Shown piece after piece: positions 36,988 to 45,536 of a stretch of 64,000 bases of DNA (positions within the stretch are counted from its first letter, which is position 1; each line of letters opens with the position of its first letter). A program made the translations under genes and the position numbers. The DNA comes from Paraburkholderia phenoliruptrix (GTDB lineage Bacteria > Pseudomonadota > Gammaproteobacteria > Burkholderiales > Burkholderiaceae), in assembly GCF_902859825.1 (NCBI RefSeq), contig NZ_CADIKB010000001.1, positions 62,001-126,000 of the forward strand. Reading direction: 5' to 3'. The notes below the pieces were generated by a model that ran no database searches, was not told the DNA's origin, and saw only the letters and a program-made list of their open reading frames with translations.

Positions 36988-37677
36988 ATGAACGAGCGCA
37001 AAACGACGGGCTTGCCCGACAAGATCTACGGCGACATCCTGAATCGCATTCTCGAAGGCGAGTACAAGGAGGGCCAGCGGTTGCCCACCGAACACGCGCT
37101 CGCCGAGCGATTCTCGACGTCTCGGCCCACGGTGCGCGAGGCGCTCGCGCGGCTGCGCGCGGACGGCATCATCGTGACGCGCCATGGCTCGGGCACGACG
37201 GTCGCGCGTCGTCCGGACCCGGATGTGCGGCGCTTTGCGCCGCTCGAGACGCTGTCCGACATCCGCCGCTGCTACGAATTTCGCATCGTCACCGAGACCG
37301 GCGCGGCGGAACACGCGGCGTTGAAGGCCGACGCCGCCGACATCGCCGCCATCGAAGAGGCGTGGCAACAGCTGGAGCGCATCATCGAGACGCGCGGTAT
37401 CGGCGCCCATGACGACTTCCTGTTTCACCTCGCCGTGGCGCGCGCGTCGCGAAACCCCTTTTTCATCACGGTGATGTCGTTCATCGAGGAACAGATCGTC
37501 TTCAGCATGAATCTGTCGCGCAATCTTTCGCTCGTGAAAACGGTGGAGCGCCAACGCCTCGTGCAGGCCGAGCACCGGGCGGTGCTCGACGCGATTCGCC
37601 GCAGAGACCCGCAGGCGGCGGGGCAGGCGATGCGAGCGCACCTGGAAAATGCGCTCGAGCGGATGTTCGGTTCGTAA
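36988..37677 (+). CDS. GntR-family regulator, FadR/FCD type
   Basis: The 229-residue protein has an N-terminal winged HTH (residues about 10-75: DKIYGDILNRILEGEYKEGQ, then TSRPTVREALARLRADGIIV) and an all-helical FCD effector domain (CYEFRIVTETGAAEHAALKA, then AHDDFLFHLAVARASRNPFF). FCD domains bind sugar acids and other carboxylates through an Asp/His metal site; such residues occur in the second segment. It is divergent from the usp gene. The sugar-acid-like operon starting at 40111 lies 2.4 kb away behind the quorum module and carries a GntR-type palindrome, so regulation of that operon is plausible but unproven. Confidence 0.88.
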   Translation: MNERKTTGLPDKIYGDILNRILEGEYKEGQRLPTEHALAERFSTSRPTVREALARLRADGIIVTRHGSGTTVARRPDPDVRRFAPLETLSDIRRCYEFRIVTETGAAEHAALKADAADIAAIEEAWQQLERIIETRGIGAHDDFLFHLAVARASRNPFFITVMSFIEEQIVFSMNLSRNLSLVKTVERQRLVQAEHRAVLDAIRRRDPQAAGQAMRAHLENALERMFGS

Positions 37678-37695
37678 GCGGCTTCGCGCGACTCG

Positions 37696-37715
37696 CCGTG
37701 CGCGGGGGCGCACGG
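37696..37715. terminator. Hairpin between convergent gntR and luxI genes
   Basis: CCGTGCGC-GGGG-GCGCACGG is a perfect 8-bp stem with a 4-base loop, 18 bp after the gntR stop codon. It may terminate transcription from either side. No T-tract is present. Confidence 0.4.
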
Positions 37716-37832
37716 TTGCCGCGTGGTGCTGTCTGAGCCGCTTTCGTCGTTGCAGGCCGGCGCCAGACGACGGCACAGCAGCGGCGAGCCGCGCCGACCC
37801 GCACGCGGCACAGCAGCGCAGCGGCCGAGGAG

Positions 37833-38426
37833 CTAAGCCGCCGCGGCCATCGGCCCGAACAGTGCAGTGCGCGTCTTCGGACTGACTGCGATATCCAGCG
37901 CCACCGCGCGTTCCACGCCGATCTGCAGCGGTGAGCCGAGCCGGTCGATCTCAATGCCGGTCTTGCGCAACAGCCGCTCGATCGGCGTAGTGGTCACCGT
38001 CACATAGCGCGTGATGCCCATGCGGTCGGCGAACGTGACGAGCTCGTGGATCGCCTGCATCGTCAGGTCGGCAAAGCCGAACGACTTTTCCTCGCCGCTC
38101 GTGTCGATCGCAAAGCGGCTTAACTCCCAGATGTGCCGCCCAACCGGCGCCGCGGCGCCGTGCAGCAGTTGCGGGAAGGTGTCCTTGAGCATGTTCGGCC
38201 CCTCGGTGGACATGAGCCGCCAGCAGCCGCGCACGCGCCGGTCGTCGCCCTGAATCAGCATGTAATGCGGGCCGAGCGCATCGTAGCCGTCGATCTCCAT
38301 ACCCGCTATGGTCGGAATATCCCAGCCCAGCCGGCCGTGAAACACCCGCGCCCGCAGGCGGTACATCTCATTGATGTCCTCGTTGTCGAACTCCTGACGC
38401 ATTCCAATCCGGATCGCTGTTTGCAT
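37833..38426 (-). CDS. braI: Acyl-homoserine-lactone synthase (BraI-like)
   Basis: The 197-residue LuxI-family enzyme has the invariant residues: R, F and W in RLRARVFHGRLGWDIP, the Asp pair in EIDGYDALG, R in CWRLMSTEGPNML, and E/R in IWELSRFAIDTSGEEK. It makes an N-acyl-homoserine lactone from S-adenosylmethionine and acyl-ACP. The gene order luxI-rsaL-luxR is that of the BraI/RsaL/BraR system of plant-associated Paraburkholderia, which uses 3-oxo-C14-HSL; the symbol is assigned on that basis. A lux-box-like palindrome lies 70 bp upstream. Confidence 0.9.
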   Translation of the reverse strand: MQTAIRIGMRQEFDNEDINEMYRLRARVFHGRLGWDIPTIAGMEIDGYDALGPHYMLIQGDDRRVRGCWRLMSTEGPNMLKDTFPQLLHGAAAPVGRHIWELSRFAIDTSGEEKSFGFADLTMQAIHELVTFADRMGITRYVTVTTTPIERLLRKTGIEIDRLGSPLQIGVERAVALDIAVSPKTRTALFGPMAAAA

Positions 38427-38495
38427 GACGTTCTCCTGAACGTGTTGGGGAAAACCAATACGCAGGAAAACTTATGCATTCTGAATCGTTCCGCC

Positions 38496-38515
38496 ACCTA
38501 TCTACCTGGATAGGT
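38496..38515. promoter_or_regulatory. lux-box-like palindrome between luxI and rsaL
   Basis: ACCTATCTACCTGGATAGGT is a 20-bp element with CT-N12-AG and perfect 7-bp arms (ACCTATC/GATAGGT); one more C/G pair on each side extends it. It lies 70 bp before luxI and 66 bp before rsaL, so one LuxR dimer could activate both directions, with RsaL competing nearby. Confidence 0.7.
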
Positions 38516-38580
38516 GTGCATGCTTATCGGATAACGCAGAATTTGAGACAGGAACAGCACTCAACCGACGGGACACAAAA

Positions 38581-38898
38581 ATGGAACTTCTCGACAATCA
38601 CTGGCAACCGCAAACCGGCCTCCAAGCTCGTCCGGCCGAGCCTTCCACGGCGGTGGACCGCGTTCTGATCATTGCTTACCGCAAGAAGAAAAAAGAGAGC
38701 CAGCGCCGTTTCTGGGCCCGCTTCGGCGTCACGCAGTCGCGCGGCAGCCGCTTCGAGTCCGGTGCGGAAATCCCGGCGCCGGTTTCCATCCTGCTGGGTC
38801 TTTACTTCACCAAGACCGTTTCGGACGCCGACCTCGGCCGCGCGGAGCGCGTCATGCACAGCCGCGACGCTGCCTCGTTGTTCAACCCGGGTCAATAA
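38581..38898 (+). CDS. rsaL: RsaL-type repressor of AHL synthesis
   Basis: The 105-residue protein has the RsaL helix-turn-helix: RVLIIAYRKKKKESQRRFWA, then FGVTQSRGSRFESGAEIP and SILLGLYFTKTVSDADLGRA. In Pseudomonas and Burkholderia, RsaL binds the luxI promoter and limits AHL output, giving homeostasis. It lies between and opposite to the luxI and luxR genes, exactly as in lasR-rsaL-lasI. Its last 17 bases overlap the 3' end of luxR on the other strand, so the two transcripts are complementary there. Confidence 0.88.
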   Translation: MELLDNHWQPQTGLQARPAEPSTAVDRVLIIAYRKKKKESQRRFWARFGVTQSRGSRFESGAEIPAPVSILLGLYFTKTVSDADLGRAERVMHSRDAASLFNPGQ

Positions 38899-39610
38899 GC
38901 CCGAGCTGTGTCGCAATCACGGCTGCCGCGCGCCGCGAATTCACGCCGAGTTTCGTCCTGATGTTTTTCATGTGGAAGTTCACCACGGCTTCCGAACAGT
39001 TCAGGATGTGGGAAATCTCCCACGTGGATTTGCCGCGCGCGGTCCATTGAAGGCATTCCCGTTCGCGCGGCGTCAGCTTGGGTAACAGCGTCTGCGCATG
39101 GGTATTCAAATGGCGCTGGCTGGTGTCGATCACCAGATCGCGCAATAACACCAGATTCGGCAATACCACGTCGATATGACGCCAGAAGGTGTCGGTCGGA
39201 CTGGCGTCGTTCACGAAGCACATCATGCCCGCTTCCTGATTCGGGCCGTGAATCGGCAATGTCACGCCCGCGCGCAGGCCGTGGGCGCGGGCTTCCTCAT
39301 ACATGGACTGCTGCGGTGCAGTCGTGAAAATTTCCGGCGACCACACGAGCGGCGTGGAACGCGTCGCGCAATGCGCGACTGTCGGGTCGATATGCACGAG
39401 GCCCTGCTCGTCGTAGGTGCGGCGCCACTCGGGCGCATAGGTGCTGCGAACGTAGGCGTCTTCAAGGCGAATGGTCGGGCGCGGCAGCATCGCAACCAGA
39501 AGCCGGTCGAATCCCCACGTCTCGGCGAGGCCCGCGACTGCGCTGAACCATTCCGCCTCGTCGGCGGCGTCCAGTAGCGGCGCCATCTGCTCGATAAAAT
39601 GTAGCGACAA
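38882..39610 (-). CDS. braR: LuxR-family AHL receptor (BraR-like)
   Basis: The 242-residue protein has an N-terminal autoinducer-binding domain with the conserved residues W and Y (EWRRTYDEQG), D-P (HIDPTVAHC), W (PLVWSPEIF) and G (GVTLPIHGP). The C-terminal GerE HTH is LTPRERECLQWTARGKSTWE, then ILNCSEAVVNFHMKNIRTKL. On binding its AHL it dimerises and activates promoters with lux boxes, presumably the one at 38496-38515. It is convergent with rsaL, with 17 bp of overlap. Confidence 0.9.
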   Translation of the reverse strand: MSLHFIEQMAPLLDAADEAEWFSAVAGLAETWGFDRLLVAMLPRPTIRLEDAYVRSTYAPEWRRTYDEQGLVHIDPTVAHCATRSTPLVWSPEIFTTAPQQSMYEEARAHGLRAGVTLPIHGPNQEAGMMCFVNDASPTDTFWRHIDVVLPNLVLLRDLVIDTSQRHLNTHAQTLLPKLTPRERECLQWTARGKSTWEISHILNCSEAVVNFHMKNIRTKLGVNSRRAAAVIATQLGLIDPG

Positions 39611-40049
39611 TTTCGACTCTCTCAGACTCGCAAATATTCAACACGGTTATTTGCGTAGGTTTTTATGTGCGACTGCTTTAATGCGCACAATCTATCACTA
39701 AAAAGTGGTCCGCAATGCGCAGGGCTGCATTTGTCGGCGGGCGTTAATCCCGGCGTCACATTCGAGCGGTACCGCGCGACGGCGTTTTAAGTCCCCTGCA
39801 GCAACGCTGTCGCGCTCATATTGCGCCTATCGGGTCGACGCGACGCCGCGGCTAATGCCAATTGAGCGGGCAAAATAACGTTATTCGCCAAATCGCCGCA
39901 TTTACCGGCATTGCCGATTCTGCGTGAAGCACCTTTCTCCGCGATTTAAGCCCAAGCACTATTGTCATACAAAAAACGGCATGGGATGTCCGGACGTTTC
40001 GTCACGAACGCGAGACCTTCGCGTCATCCGATGCCTGGTTCGGTTGTTT
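39611..40049. other. 440-bp AT-richer gap between luxR and the catabolic operon
   Basis: No gene is recognised. The DNA is less GC-rich than its surroundings. It should contain the luxR promoter on the minus strand. No lux box was seen here. Confidence 0.4.
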
Positions 40050-40060
40050 GACAACTTGTC
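40050..40060. promoter_or_regulatory. GntR-type palindrome before the catabolic operon
   Basis: GACAACTTGTC is a perfect 11-bp palindrome (GACAA-C-TTGTC) about 50 bp before the first gene. It overlaps TTGACA (40048-40053), a good -35 element. Short TTGT/ACAA palindromes are typical of FCD-type GntR operators, and position over a -35 would give repression. The GntR protein at 36988-37677 is a candidate. Confidence 0.4.
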
Positions 40061-40110
40061 GGGGCGAATGCTACCGTGGGGCCGCCTGCCTTCAATCCGG
40101 TGTTTGCCCT

Positions 40111-41064
40111 ATGAACGTATCCCCCTTCAATGACAGTGAGCTTGCCGCGTCCGTCATGGCCGTGCCGCCGCTCGCGCGCCGCACCGACCATACACTCGAT
40201 CCCGACCGCAACGCCGCGCTGGTCCGCCACATCGAGGCGGGCGGCGTGCGCACGCTCCTGTACGGCGGTAACGCCAATCTGTATCACGTGGCCGTTAGCG
40301 AATATGGGGATTTGTTAGACATGTTGTCCGGCATCACGGGGCCCGGGACACGGGTGATTCCCGCGATCGGGCCGGACTACGGAAAAATGCTCGACCAGGC
40401 GCGCATCCTCGCGCAGACGCGCTACCGCACGGCCATGGTGCTGCCGCTCGCGGGCCTGACCACGTCGGAGGGCGTCGAAACAGGCCTCACGCGCATCGCC
40501 GACGCGGCCGGCATGCCGCTCACGCTGTACCTCAAAAGCGAGGACTACGTGGAGGTGGAGACGCTCGCGCGCCTCGTCGAACGTGGCACCTTGCTCGCCG
40601 TCAAATATGCGATCGTCCGCAACAATCCGTCGGACGATCCGTACCTCCGGCGGCTGCTGGAACATCTGCCGGCCGGCAAGATCGTGTCGGGCATGGGCGA
40701 GCGGCCTGCGCTCGTGCACATGCGCGAGTTCGGCCTCGCCGCATGGACGACGGGCTCGGGCTGCATCGCGCCGCGCATGGTGACGGGCTTGCTGCACGCG
40801 GTGAAATCGGGCGACAGCGACGCCGCGCAACGTTTATACGACGCCTTTCTGCCGCTCGAAACCTTGCGCGACGACATTTCGCTGATCCGCGTGCTGCACG
40901 ACGCGCTCACGTTCTCGCAGCTCGCCGACATGGGGCCACTGCTGCCGCTGCTCAGTTCGACGCCGTCCGAACATCATGCGAAGATCGCTGAGGCGGCGCG
41001 CACGCTGCTCGCGCTCGAAAGAGACTACGCGCGCGGGCCGCAACCGCTTAACCCCTCCACCTAG
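40111..41064 (+). CDS. DHDPS/N-acetylneuraminate-lyase family aldolase or dehydratase
   Basis: The 317-residue class I aldolase-fold protein has the Schiff-base Lys in LLAVKYAIVRN and the Tyr in MPLTLYLKSEDYV. The family includes dihydrodipicolinate synthase, 2-keto-3-deoxy sugar-acid aldolases and 5-dehydro-4-deoxyglucarate dehydratase. Since the next gene, 7 bases on, encodes a sugar-lactone hydrolase and an importer follows, sugar-acid degradation is more likely than lysine synthesis. ATG 40111 is the first start after the promoter-like TTGACA; no strong ribosome site is visible. Confidence 0.82.
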   Translation: MNVSPFNDSELAASVMAVPPLARRTDHTLDPDRNAALVRHIEAGGVRTLLYGGNANLYHVAVSEYGDLLDMLSGITGPGTRVIPAIGPDYGKMLDQARILAQTRYRTAMVLPLAGLTTSEGVETGLTRIADAAGMPLTLYLKSEDYVEVETLARLVERGTLLAVKYAIVRNNPSDDPYLRRLLEHLPAGKIVSGMGERPALVHMREFGLAAWTTGSGCIAPRMVTGLLHAVKSGDSDAAQRLYDAFLPLETLRDDISLIRVLHDALTFSQLADMGPLLPLLSSTPSEHHAKIAEAARTLLALERDYARGPQPLNPST

Positions 41065-41071
41065 AGACAGC

Positions 41072-42016
41072 ATGACCGACACCAGCCGACGCTATCCCGA
41101 TCCTTCCGTGCGCGTGTTCGACCCGCGCTTCAAGTCGCTGATTCTTGCGTCGGCGTCCGTCGAGTGTCTGTATCAGGGCGCGCGCTGGTCCGAGGGTCCG
41201 GTGTGGTTCGGCGACGGCCGCTATCTGCTGTGGAGCGACATTCCCAACGACCGCATCCTGCGCTGGGACGAAGCGAGCGGCGCGGTCAGCACGTTCCGCC
41301 AGTCGTCGAACAATGCGAATGGACATACGCGCGACCGGCAGGGCCGGCTCGTGAGCTGCGAGCATCTAACGCGGCGCGTGACCCGCACCGAATACGACGG
41401 CGCCATTACCGTGCTGGCGGATCGTTATCGCGGCAAGCGCTTCAATTCGCCGAACGACGTGGTCGTCAAAACGGACGGCTCGATCTGGTTCACGGATCCG
41501 ACGTTCGGCATCGACAGCTTCTACGAGGGCGAGAAGCAGGAGTCGGAGCTGCCGGCGTGCGTGTACCGCATCGACGGCCAGTCGGGCGAAGTCAGCATGG
41601 TGGCCGACGACGTCCTCGGACCGAACGGCCTCGCCTTTTCGCCGGACGAGTCCGTGCTCTACGTCGTCGAATCGCGCGGCGAGCCGCGCAAGATCCGCGC
41701 GTTCGACGTCGTGGCCGACGGCAACGGGGCGGCGCTCTCGAACAACCGCGTGCTGATCGACGCAGGCCCTGGCACGCCGGACGGCTTTCGCGTCGACATC
41801 CACGGAAACCTGTGGTGCGGCTGGGGCATGGGCACCGACGAACTCGACGGCGTGCGCGTCTTCACGCCGCAAGGCGAGCCGCTCGGCCACATCGCGTTGC
41901 CCGAGCGCTGCGCGAACCTGTGCTTCGGCGGGCGTCATCGCAACCGGCTCTTCATGGCGGCAAGTCACGGCCTCTATTCGCTCTATGTGAACACGCAGGG
42001 CGTGCGTGGCGGCTGA
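41072..42016 (+). CDS. SMP-30/gluconolactonase-family lactonase
   Basis: The 314-residue six-bladed beta-propeller is of the SMP-30/gluconolaconase/LRE family. The metal ligands are visible: Glu in ARWSEGPVWFGDGRYLLWSD, Asn in FNSPNDVVVKTDGSIWFTDP, and Asp in GPGTPDGFRVDIHGNLWCGW. It opens sugar lactones to sugar acids. ATG 41072 lies 7 bases after the aldolase-like gene, so the two are in one transcript. Together they would hydrolyse an imported or oxidised sugar lactone and dehydrate or cleave the acid. Confidence 0.88.
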   Translation: MTDTSRRYPDPSVRVFDPRFKSLILASASVECLYQGARWSEGPVWFGDGRYLLWSDIPNDRILRWDEASGAVSTFRQSSNNANGHTRDRQGRLVSCEHLTRRVTRTEYDGAITVLADRYRGKRFNSPNDVVVKTDGSIWFTDPTFGIDSFYEGEKQESELPACVYRIDGQSGEVSMVADDVLGPNGLAFSPDESVLYVVESRGEPRKIRAFDVVADGNGAALSNNRVLIDAGPGTPDGFRVDIHGNLWCGWGMGTDELDGVRVFTPQGEPLGHIALPERCANLCFGGRHRNRLFMAASHGLYSLYVNTQGVRGG

Positions 42017-42309
42017 GACCGAGGGGCGCTAGCAACGCGGCGCCGCGCGGACAAGCCCCGCACAGTTGCCTGACAAGCGCGCCGCGTGCCAATCGGCCAC
42101 GCAGCCGATCGGGGTTTGCCCTCGTATACAACCGCGCCAAATCATTGAAGGCAAAGGCCTTCGGCCCAACATCACGGCAATCTACGGGAAAGCGCGGTCG
42201 CGCATATTTGCTTGACATCGGCTGTTCCGCTTCGCTATGTTGCAAGGGTTGAAAGAGACGCACGGGGTGGTGGACCGGCGGACTTCATACTAAAAGGCGA
42301 GGAGACGCA

Positions 42310-43485
42310 ATGACTGTTTCGCACAGGTTGTCGCTCAGGCTGGTGTCGCTCTGTCTTGCGGCGAGCGCCGCGTTCGCATCGGCATCCGCCGCCTCCGCGG
42401 CGGATCCGGTCACCCTCAATATCGTCGACGTAGCCGGCGATCTTCAACTCACGCGCAACGGCTTCGAGGCCTTCAAGGCGAAGTATCCGAACCTCGTCGC
42501 CAATATCACCTATACCAACGCGCCCGCGCCGCAATTGCCCGGCAAGATCAAGGCGATGCAGGGGGCCGGCCGCTCGGACATCGACCTCGTGCTGACCGGC
42601 ACCGACGCGCTCGCGGCCGGCATCGAACAGAACCTGTGGACGAAGCTGCTGCCCGACAATGCGGCGCAATTTCCGGGTGTGCTCGACAAATACGCGCCCG
42701 GCCCCCGCAAGATGCAGGATCTCGCGCAAGGCTTCGGCCTCGAGGTCGCGTATATGCCGGCGGGGCCGCTGCTCGAATACAACCCCGCGAAAGTCAGCGA
42801 TCCGCCGAAGACGCCCGAGCAACTGCTGCAATGGTGCAAGGCCCATCCGGACAAGCTGATCTACGCGCGTCCCGCCAACTCGGGGCCGGGGCGCACGTTT
42901 CTGATGGGCTTGCCCTATGTGCTCGGCGACAAGAATCCGCAAGACCCGATCAACGGTTGGGACAAGACCTGGGCTTTCCTCAAGCAACTGAACGAATGCA
43001 TTCCTTACTATCCGGGCGGCACGTCGGCGGTCATGAAGGAACTCGGCGAAGGGACGCGCGACATAACCGTAACCGTGACGGGCTGGGACATCAATCCGCG
43101 CGCGCTCGGCATCGTGCCAGCTGACTTCCGCGTGCAGGCGTTCGACAACATGACGTGGGTCAACGACGCCCACTACATGGTCATTCCGAAGGGCGTCCCG
43201 AAGGAAAAGCTCGAGGTGCTCTACAAGCTGATGAACTTCATGCTGGAGCCCGCGCAGCAGGCCATGACCTACGACGACGGCTACTTCTATCCGGGCCCGG
43301 CGATCAAGGGCTTAACGGAAGCACAGGCGCCCGCGCATAGCCAGGAAGTCCTGAAGAAGTACGGCCGGCCGGAGTACGCGAAGCTGCTGGCCGAGCGCCC
43401 GCATGCGTTGCCGCTCAACGCAGCCGCCATGGTCGCCGCGTTCAGGAAATGGGACACGGAAGTCGGTGCGCAGAAAACCAAATGA
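42310..43485 (+). CDS. ABC transporter periplasmic substrate-binding protein (family 1)
   Basis: The 391-residue protein has a signal peptide (LSLRLVSLCLAASAAFASAS, cleavage near ASA-AD) and an extracellular-solute-binding family 1 fold (VTLNIVDVAGDLQLTRNGFE, then GWDKTWAFLKQLNE and YKLMNFMLEPAQQ). It carries substrate to the permeases encoded downstream. The polyamine/iron/phosphonate-like cluster has one ATPase and two permeases, and the ligand is not obvious. It is 293 bp from the lactonase and may have its own promoter. Confidence 0.85.
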   Translation: MTVSHRLSLRLVSLCLAASAAFASASAASAADPVTLNIVDVAGDLQLTRNGFEAFKAKYPNLVANITYTNAPAPQLPGKIKAMQGAGRSDIDLVLTGTDALAAGIEQNLWTKLLPDNAAQFPGVLDKYAPGPRKMQDLAQGFGLEVAYMPAGPLLEYNPAKVSDPPKTPEQLLQWCKAHPDKLIYARPANSGPGRTFLMGLPYVLGDKNPQDPINGWDKTWAFLKQLNECIPYYPGGTSAVMKELGEGTRDITVTVTGWDINPRALGIVPADFRVQAFDNMTWVNDAHYMVIPKGVPKEKLEVLYKLMNFMLEPAQQAMTYDDGYFYPGPAIKGLTEAQAPAHSQEVLKKYGRPEYAKLLAERPHALPLNAAAMVAAFRKWDTEVGAQKTK

Positions 43486-43563
43486 CCAGACTGATAGGCC
43501 GCGACTGAACACACACGCCAGTGCGATTCGCGCGTGACGGTTCACGCGCATCAGGGAACCGCC

Positions 43564-44643
43564 ATGAAGCATCACTTTGAGCAGTTGCGGCTCGACTCGG
43601 TGAGCCGCAGTTTCACAAATGCCGAAGGGCAGTCCGTTGCCGCGCTGCAGGGGCTGGATCTGAACATTCGCCGCGGCGAGTTCATCGCGTTGCTTGGACC
43701 TTCGGGCTGCGGCAAATCGACGGCGCTGAACTGCATTGCCGGTTTGCAGCCGCTAAGTGGCGGCGGCATCTGGCTCGACGATCAACGTATCGACGTGTTA
43801 CCGCCGGAAAAGCGCGGCTTCGGCATGGTGTTCCAGAACTACGCGCTGTTTCCGCACATGAGCGTGCTCGACAACGTGGGCTTCGGTCTCAAGATGCGCG
43901 GCGTCGGCAAAAGCGAAATCATGCGACGCGCGCGCGAGGCGCTGCAACTCGTGCAGCTTGTCGGACACGAACGCAAGCTGCCGGGACAACTCTCCGGCGG
44001 TCAACAACAGCGCGTGGCGATTGCGCGTGCCATCGTGATCGAGCCGCCGCTCATCCTGATGGACGAGCCGCTGTCGAATCTCGACACAAAGCTGCGCATC
44101 GAAATGCGCGCGGAGATCCGGCGCATTCATAGCCAGCTCGAACGTGCGACGCTCTATGTCACGCACGACCAGGACGAAGCGCTTTCAATGGCCGACCGCA
44201 TCGTCGTGATGAGAGAGGGCGTGGTGCAGCAGGTCGCCACGCCGAAAGAGGTCTACACGCGCCCGCGCAATCTGCATGTCGCGCGCTTCATGGGCTATCG
44301 CAATGTCGCCGAGTTCATGCTCGAAGGCACGCAAGGCGAGGGCGTGGTGGTGAGCGCAAACGGCGTGCGTCTGATCGGCACGCCGATGGCCGGGTTCGAC
44401 AGCAAGCGCGTGAGCGTCGCGCTGCGTCCGGAAGACATGGAGCGTGCGGAGCCTCACGCCGAGAATGCGTTTGACGCGCTCGTCAGTGTGGTCGAATACG
44501 GCGGCAACAGTTCGCTGCTGCGCGTGAAGACGGCATTCGGCGACTTGTGGGCGCGCGTGGCCGGCGAATTCGAACAAGGCCAGCACATCAGCTTGCGTGT
44601 GCCGCCGTCGCGCACGCTTGTCTATGACGCAGAGCCGGCATGA
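43564..44643 (+). CDS. ABC transporter ATP-binding protein (PotA/UgpC-like)
   Basis: The 359-residue ATPase has Walker A GPSGCGKST, Q-loop FQNYALFPHMS, signature LSGGQQQRVAIARA, Walker B ILMDEPLSNLD and the switch His in YVTHDQDEAL. A C-terminal TOBE domain covers about 280-355. The 359-residue length and TOBE domain place it with importers of sugars, polyamines and spermidine-like solutes. It is followed by two permeases with ATGA overlaps. Confidence 0.92.
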   Translation: MKHHFEQLRLDSVSRSFTNAEGQSVAALQGLDLNIRRGEFIALLGPSGCGKSTALNCIAGLQPLSGGGIWLDDQRIDVLPPEKRGFGMVFQNYALFPHMSVLDNVGFGLKMRGVGKSEIMRRAREALQLVQLVGHERKLPGQLSGGQQQRVAIARAIVIEPPLILMDEPLSNLDTKLRIEMRAEIRRIHSQLERATLYVTHDQDEALSMADRIVVMREGVVQQVATPKEVYTRPRNLHVARFMGYRNVAEFMLEGTQGEGVVVSANGVRLIGTPMAGFDSKRVSVALRPEDMERAEPHAENAFDALVSVVEYGGNSSLLRVKTAFGDLWARVAGEFEQGQHISLRVPPSRTLVYDAEPA

Positions 44644-45536
44644 ATTCACCCACGTTTCCCGCGCCCGTTGCGCCGGCCGCCACCGCACGACAGCGCGACG
44701 GCAAGGCGTGGCTCGTCACGCCGGCGCTGCTTTTCATCGTCGCATTGTTCATCTACCCATTCGCGTACGGCCTCGCGCTCTCGTTCCGGCCGATGAACGG
44801 CGGCAGTGCCTGGGCCAACTATCTGACGTTCTTCACCGACACGTCGATGTGGCCGACCATCCTCGTCACGTTGAAACTCGCCGTGCCGGCCACGCTGATC
44901 AACGTGGGCGTATCCGTCCCGGTTGCATTCGCGTTGCGGCGGCATTCGCGTTATCAGAAGTTTGTCACCACCTTGCTCGTGATTCCGGTGACGCTCGGCA
45001 CCGTGCTGATCGCCGACGGCATGCTGACCTACTTCGGGCCGAACGGCTGGTTTCCGCAGGCTCTGCAAGGCTTGCATCTGTACACGAGCGAAGTGCGGCT
45101 CACGCATAACTTCTGGGGCGTGCTGATCTCGCTGATCGTGTCGGGGTTTCCGTTCGCATTCCTTTTGACCTTGTCGTACGTGACAGGCATCGACCCCACG
45201 CTCGCGAGCGCCGCCGCGACGCTCGGCGCGAGCCCGTGGCAGCAGTTCTTGCGCATCTATCTGCCGCTCCTGGTTCCGGGCCTGACGATGGCGGCGTGTC
45301 TTTCGTTCGTGCAGGCGTTTTCGGTGTTTCCATCGGCGGTGCTGCTCGGTGCGCCGGCCGGACCGACGCGCGTCATGTCGATTGCGGCCGCGGAAGCGGC
45401 GTTCGAAAGCTATGACTATTCGCTCGCCTCTGCGATCGCGATGGTGATGGGTTTCGTGCAGCTGCTGGTGGTCGCTGCGATGCTCGGCGCGCGCCGCCTG
45501 TTCTATAGCGGTCCGGCGACAGGAGGCAAAGGCTGA
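44640..45536 (+). CDS. ABC transporter permease, PotB-like
   Basis: The 298-residue permease has about six transmembrane segments (first WLVTPALLFIVALFIYPFAY). The EAA loop (ASAAATLGASPWQQFLRIYL) contacts the ATPase. ATG 44640 overlaps the ATPase stop by 4 bases (ATGA), and its stop overlaps the next gene by one base, so translation is coupled through the operon. Confidence 0.9.
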   Translation: MNSPTFPAPVAPAATARQRDGKAWLVTPALLFIVALFIYPFAYGLALSFRPMNGGSAWANYLTFFTDTSMWPTILVTLKLAVPATLINVGVSVPVAFALRRHSRYQKFVTTLLVIPVTLGTVLIADGMLTYFGPNGWFPQALQGLHLYTSEVRLTHNFWGVLISLIVSGFPFAFLLTLSYVTGIDPTLASAAATLGASPWQQFLRIYLPLLVPGLTMAACLSFVQAFSVFPSAVLLGAPAGPTRVMSIAAAEAAFESYDYSLASAIAMVMGFVQLLVVAAMLGARRLFYSGPATGGKG

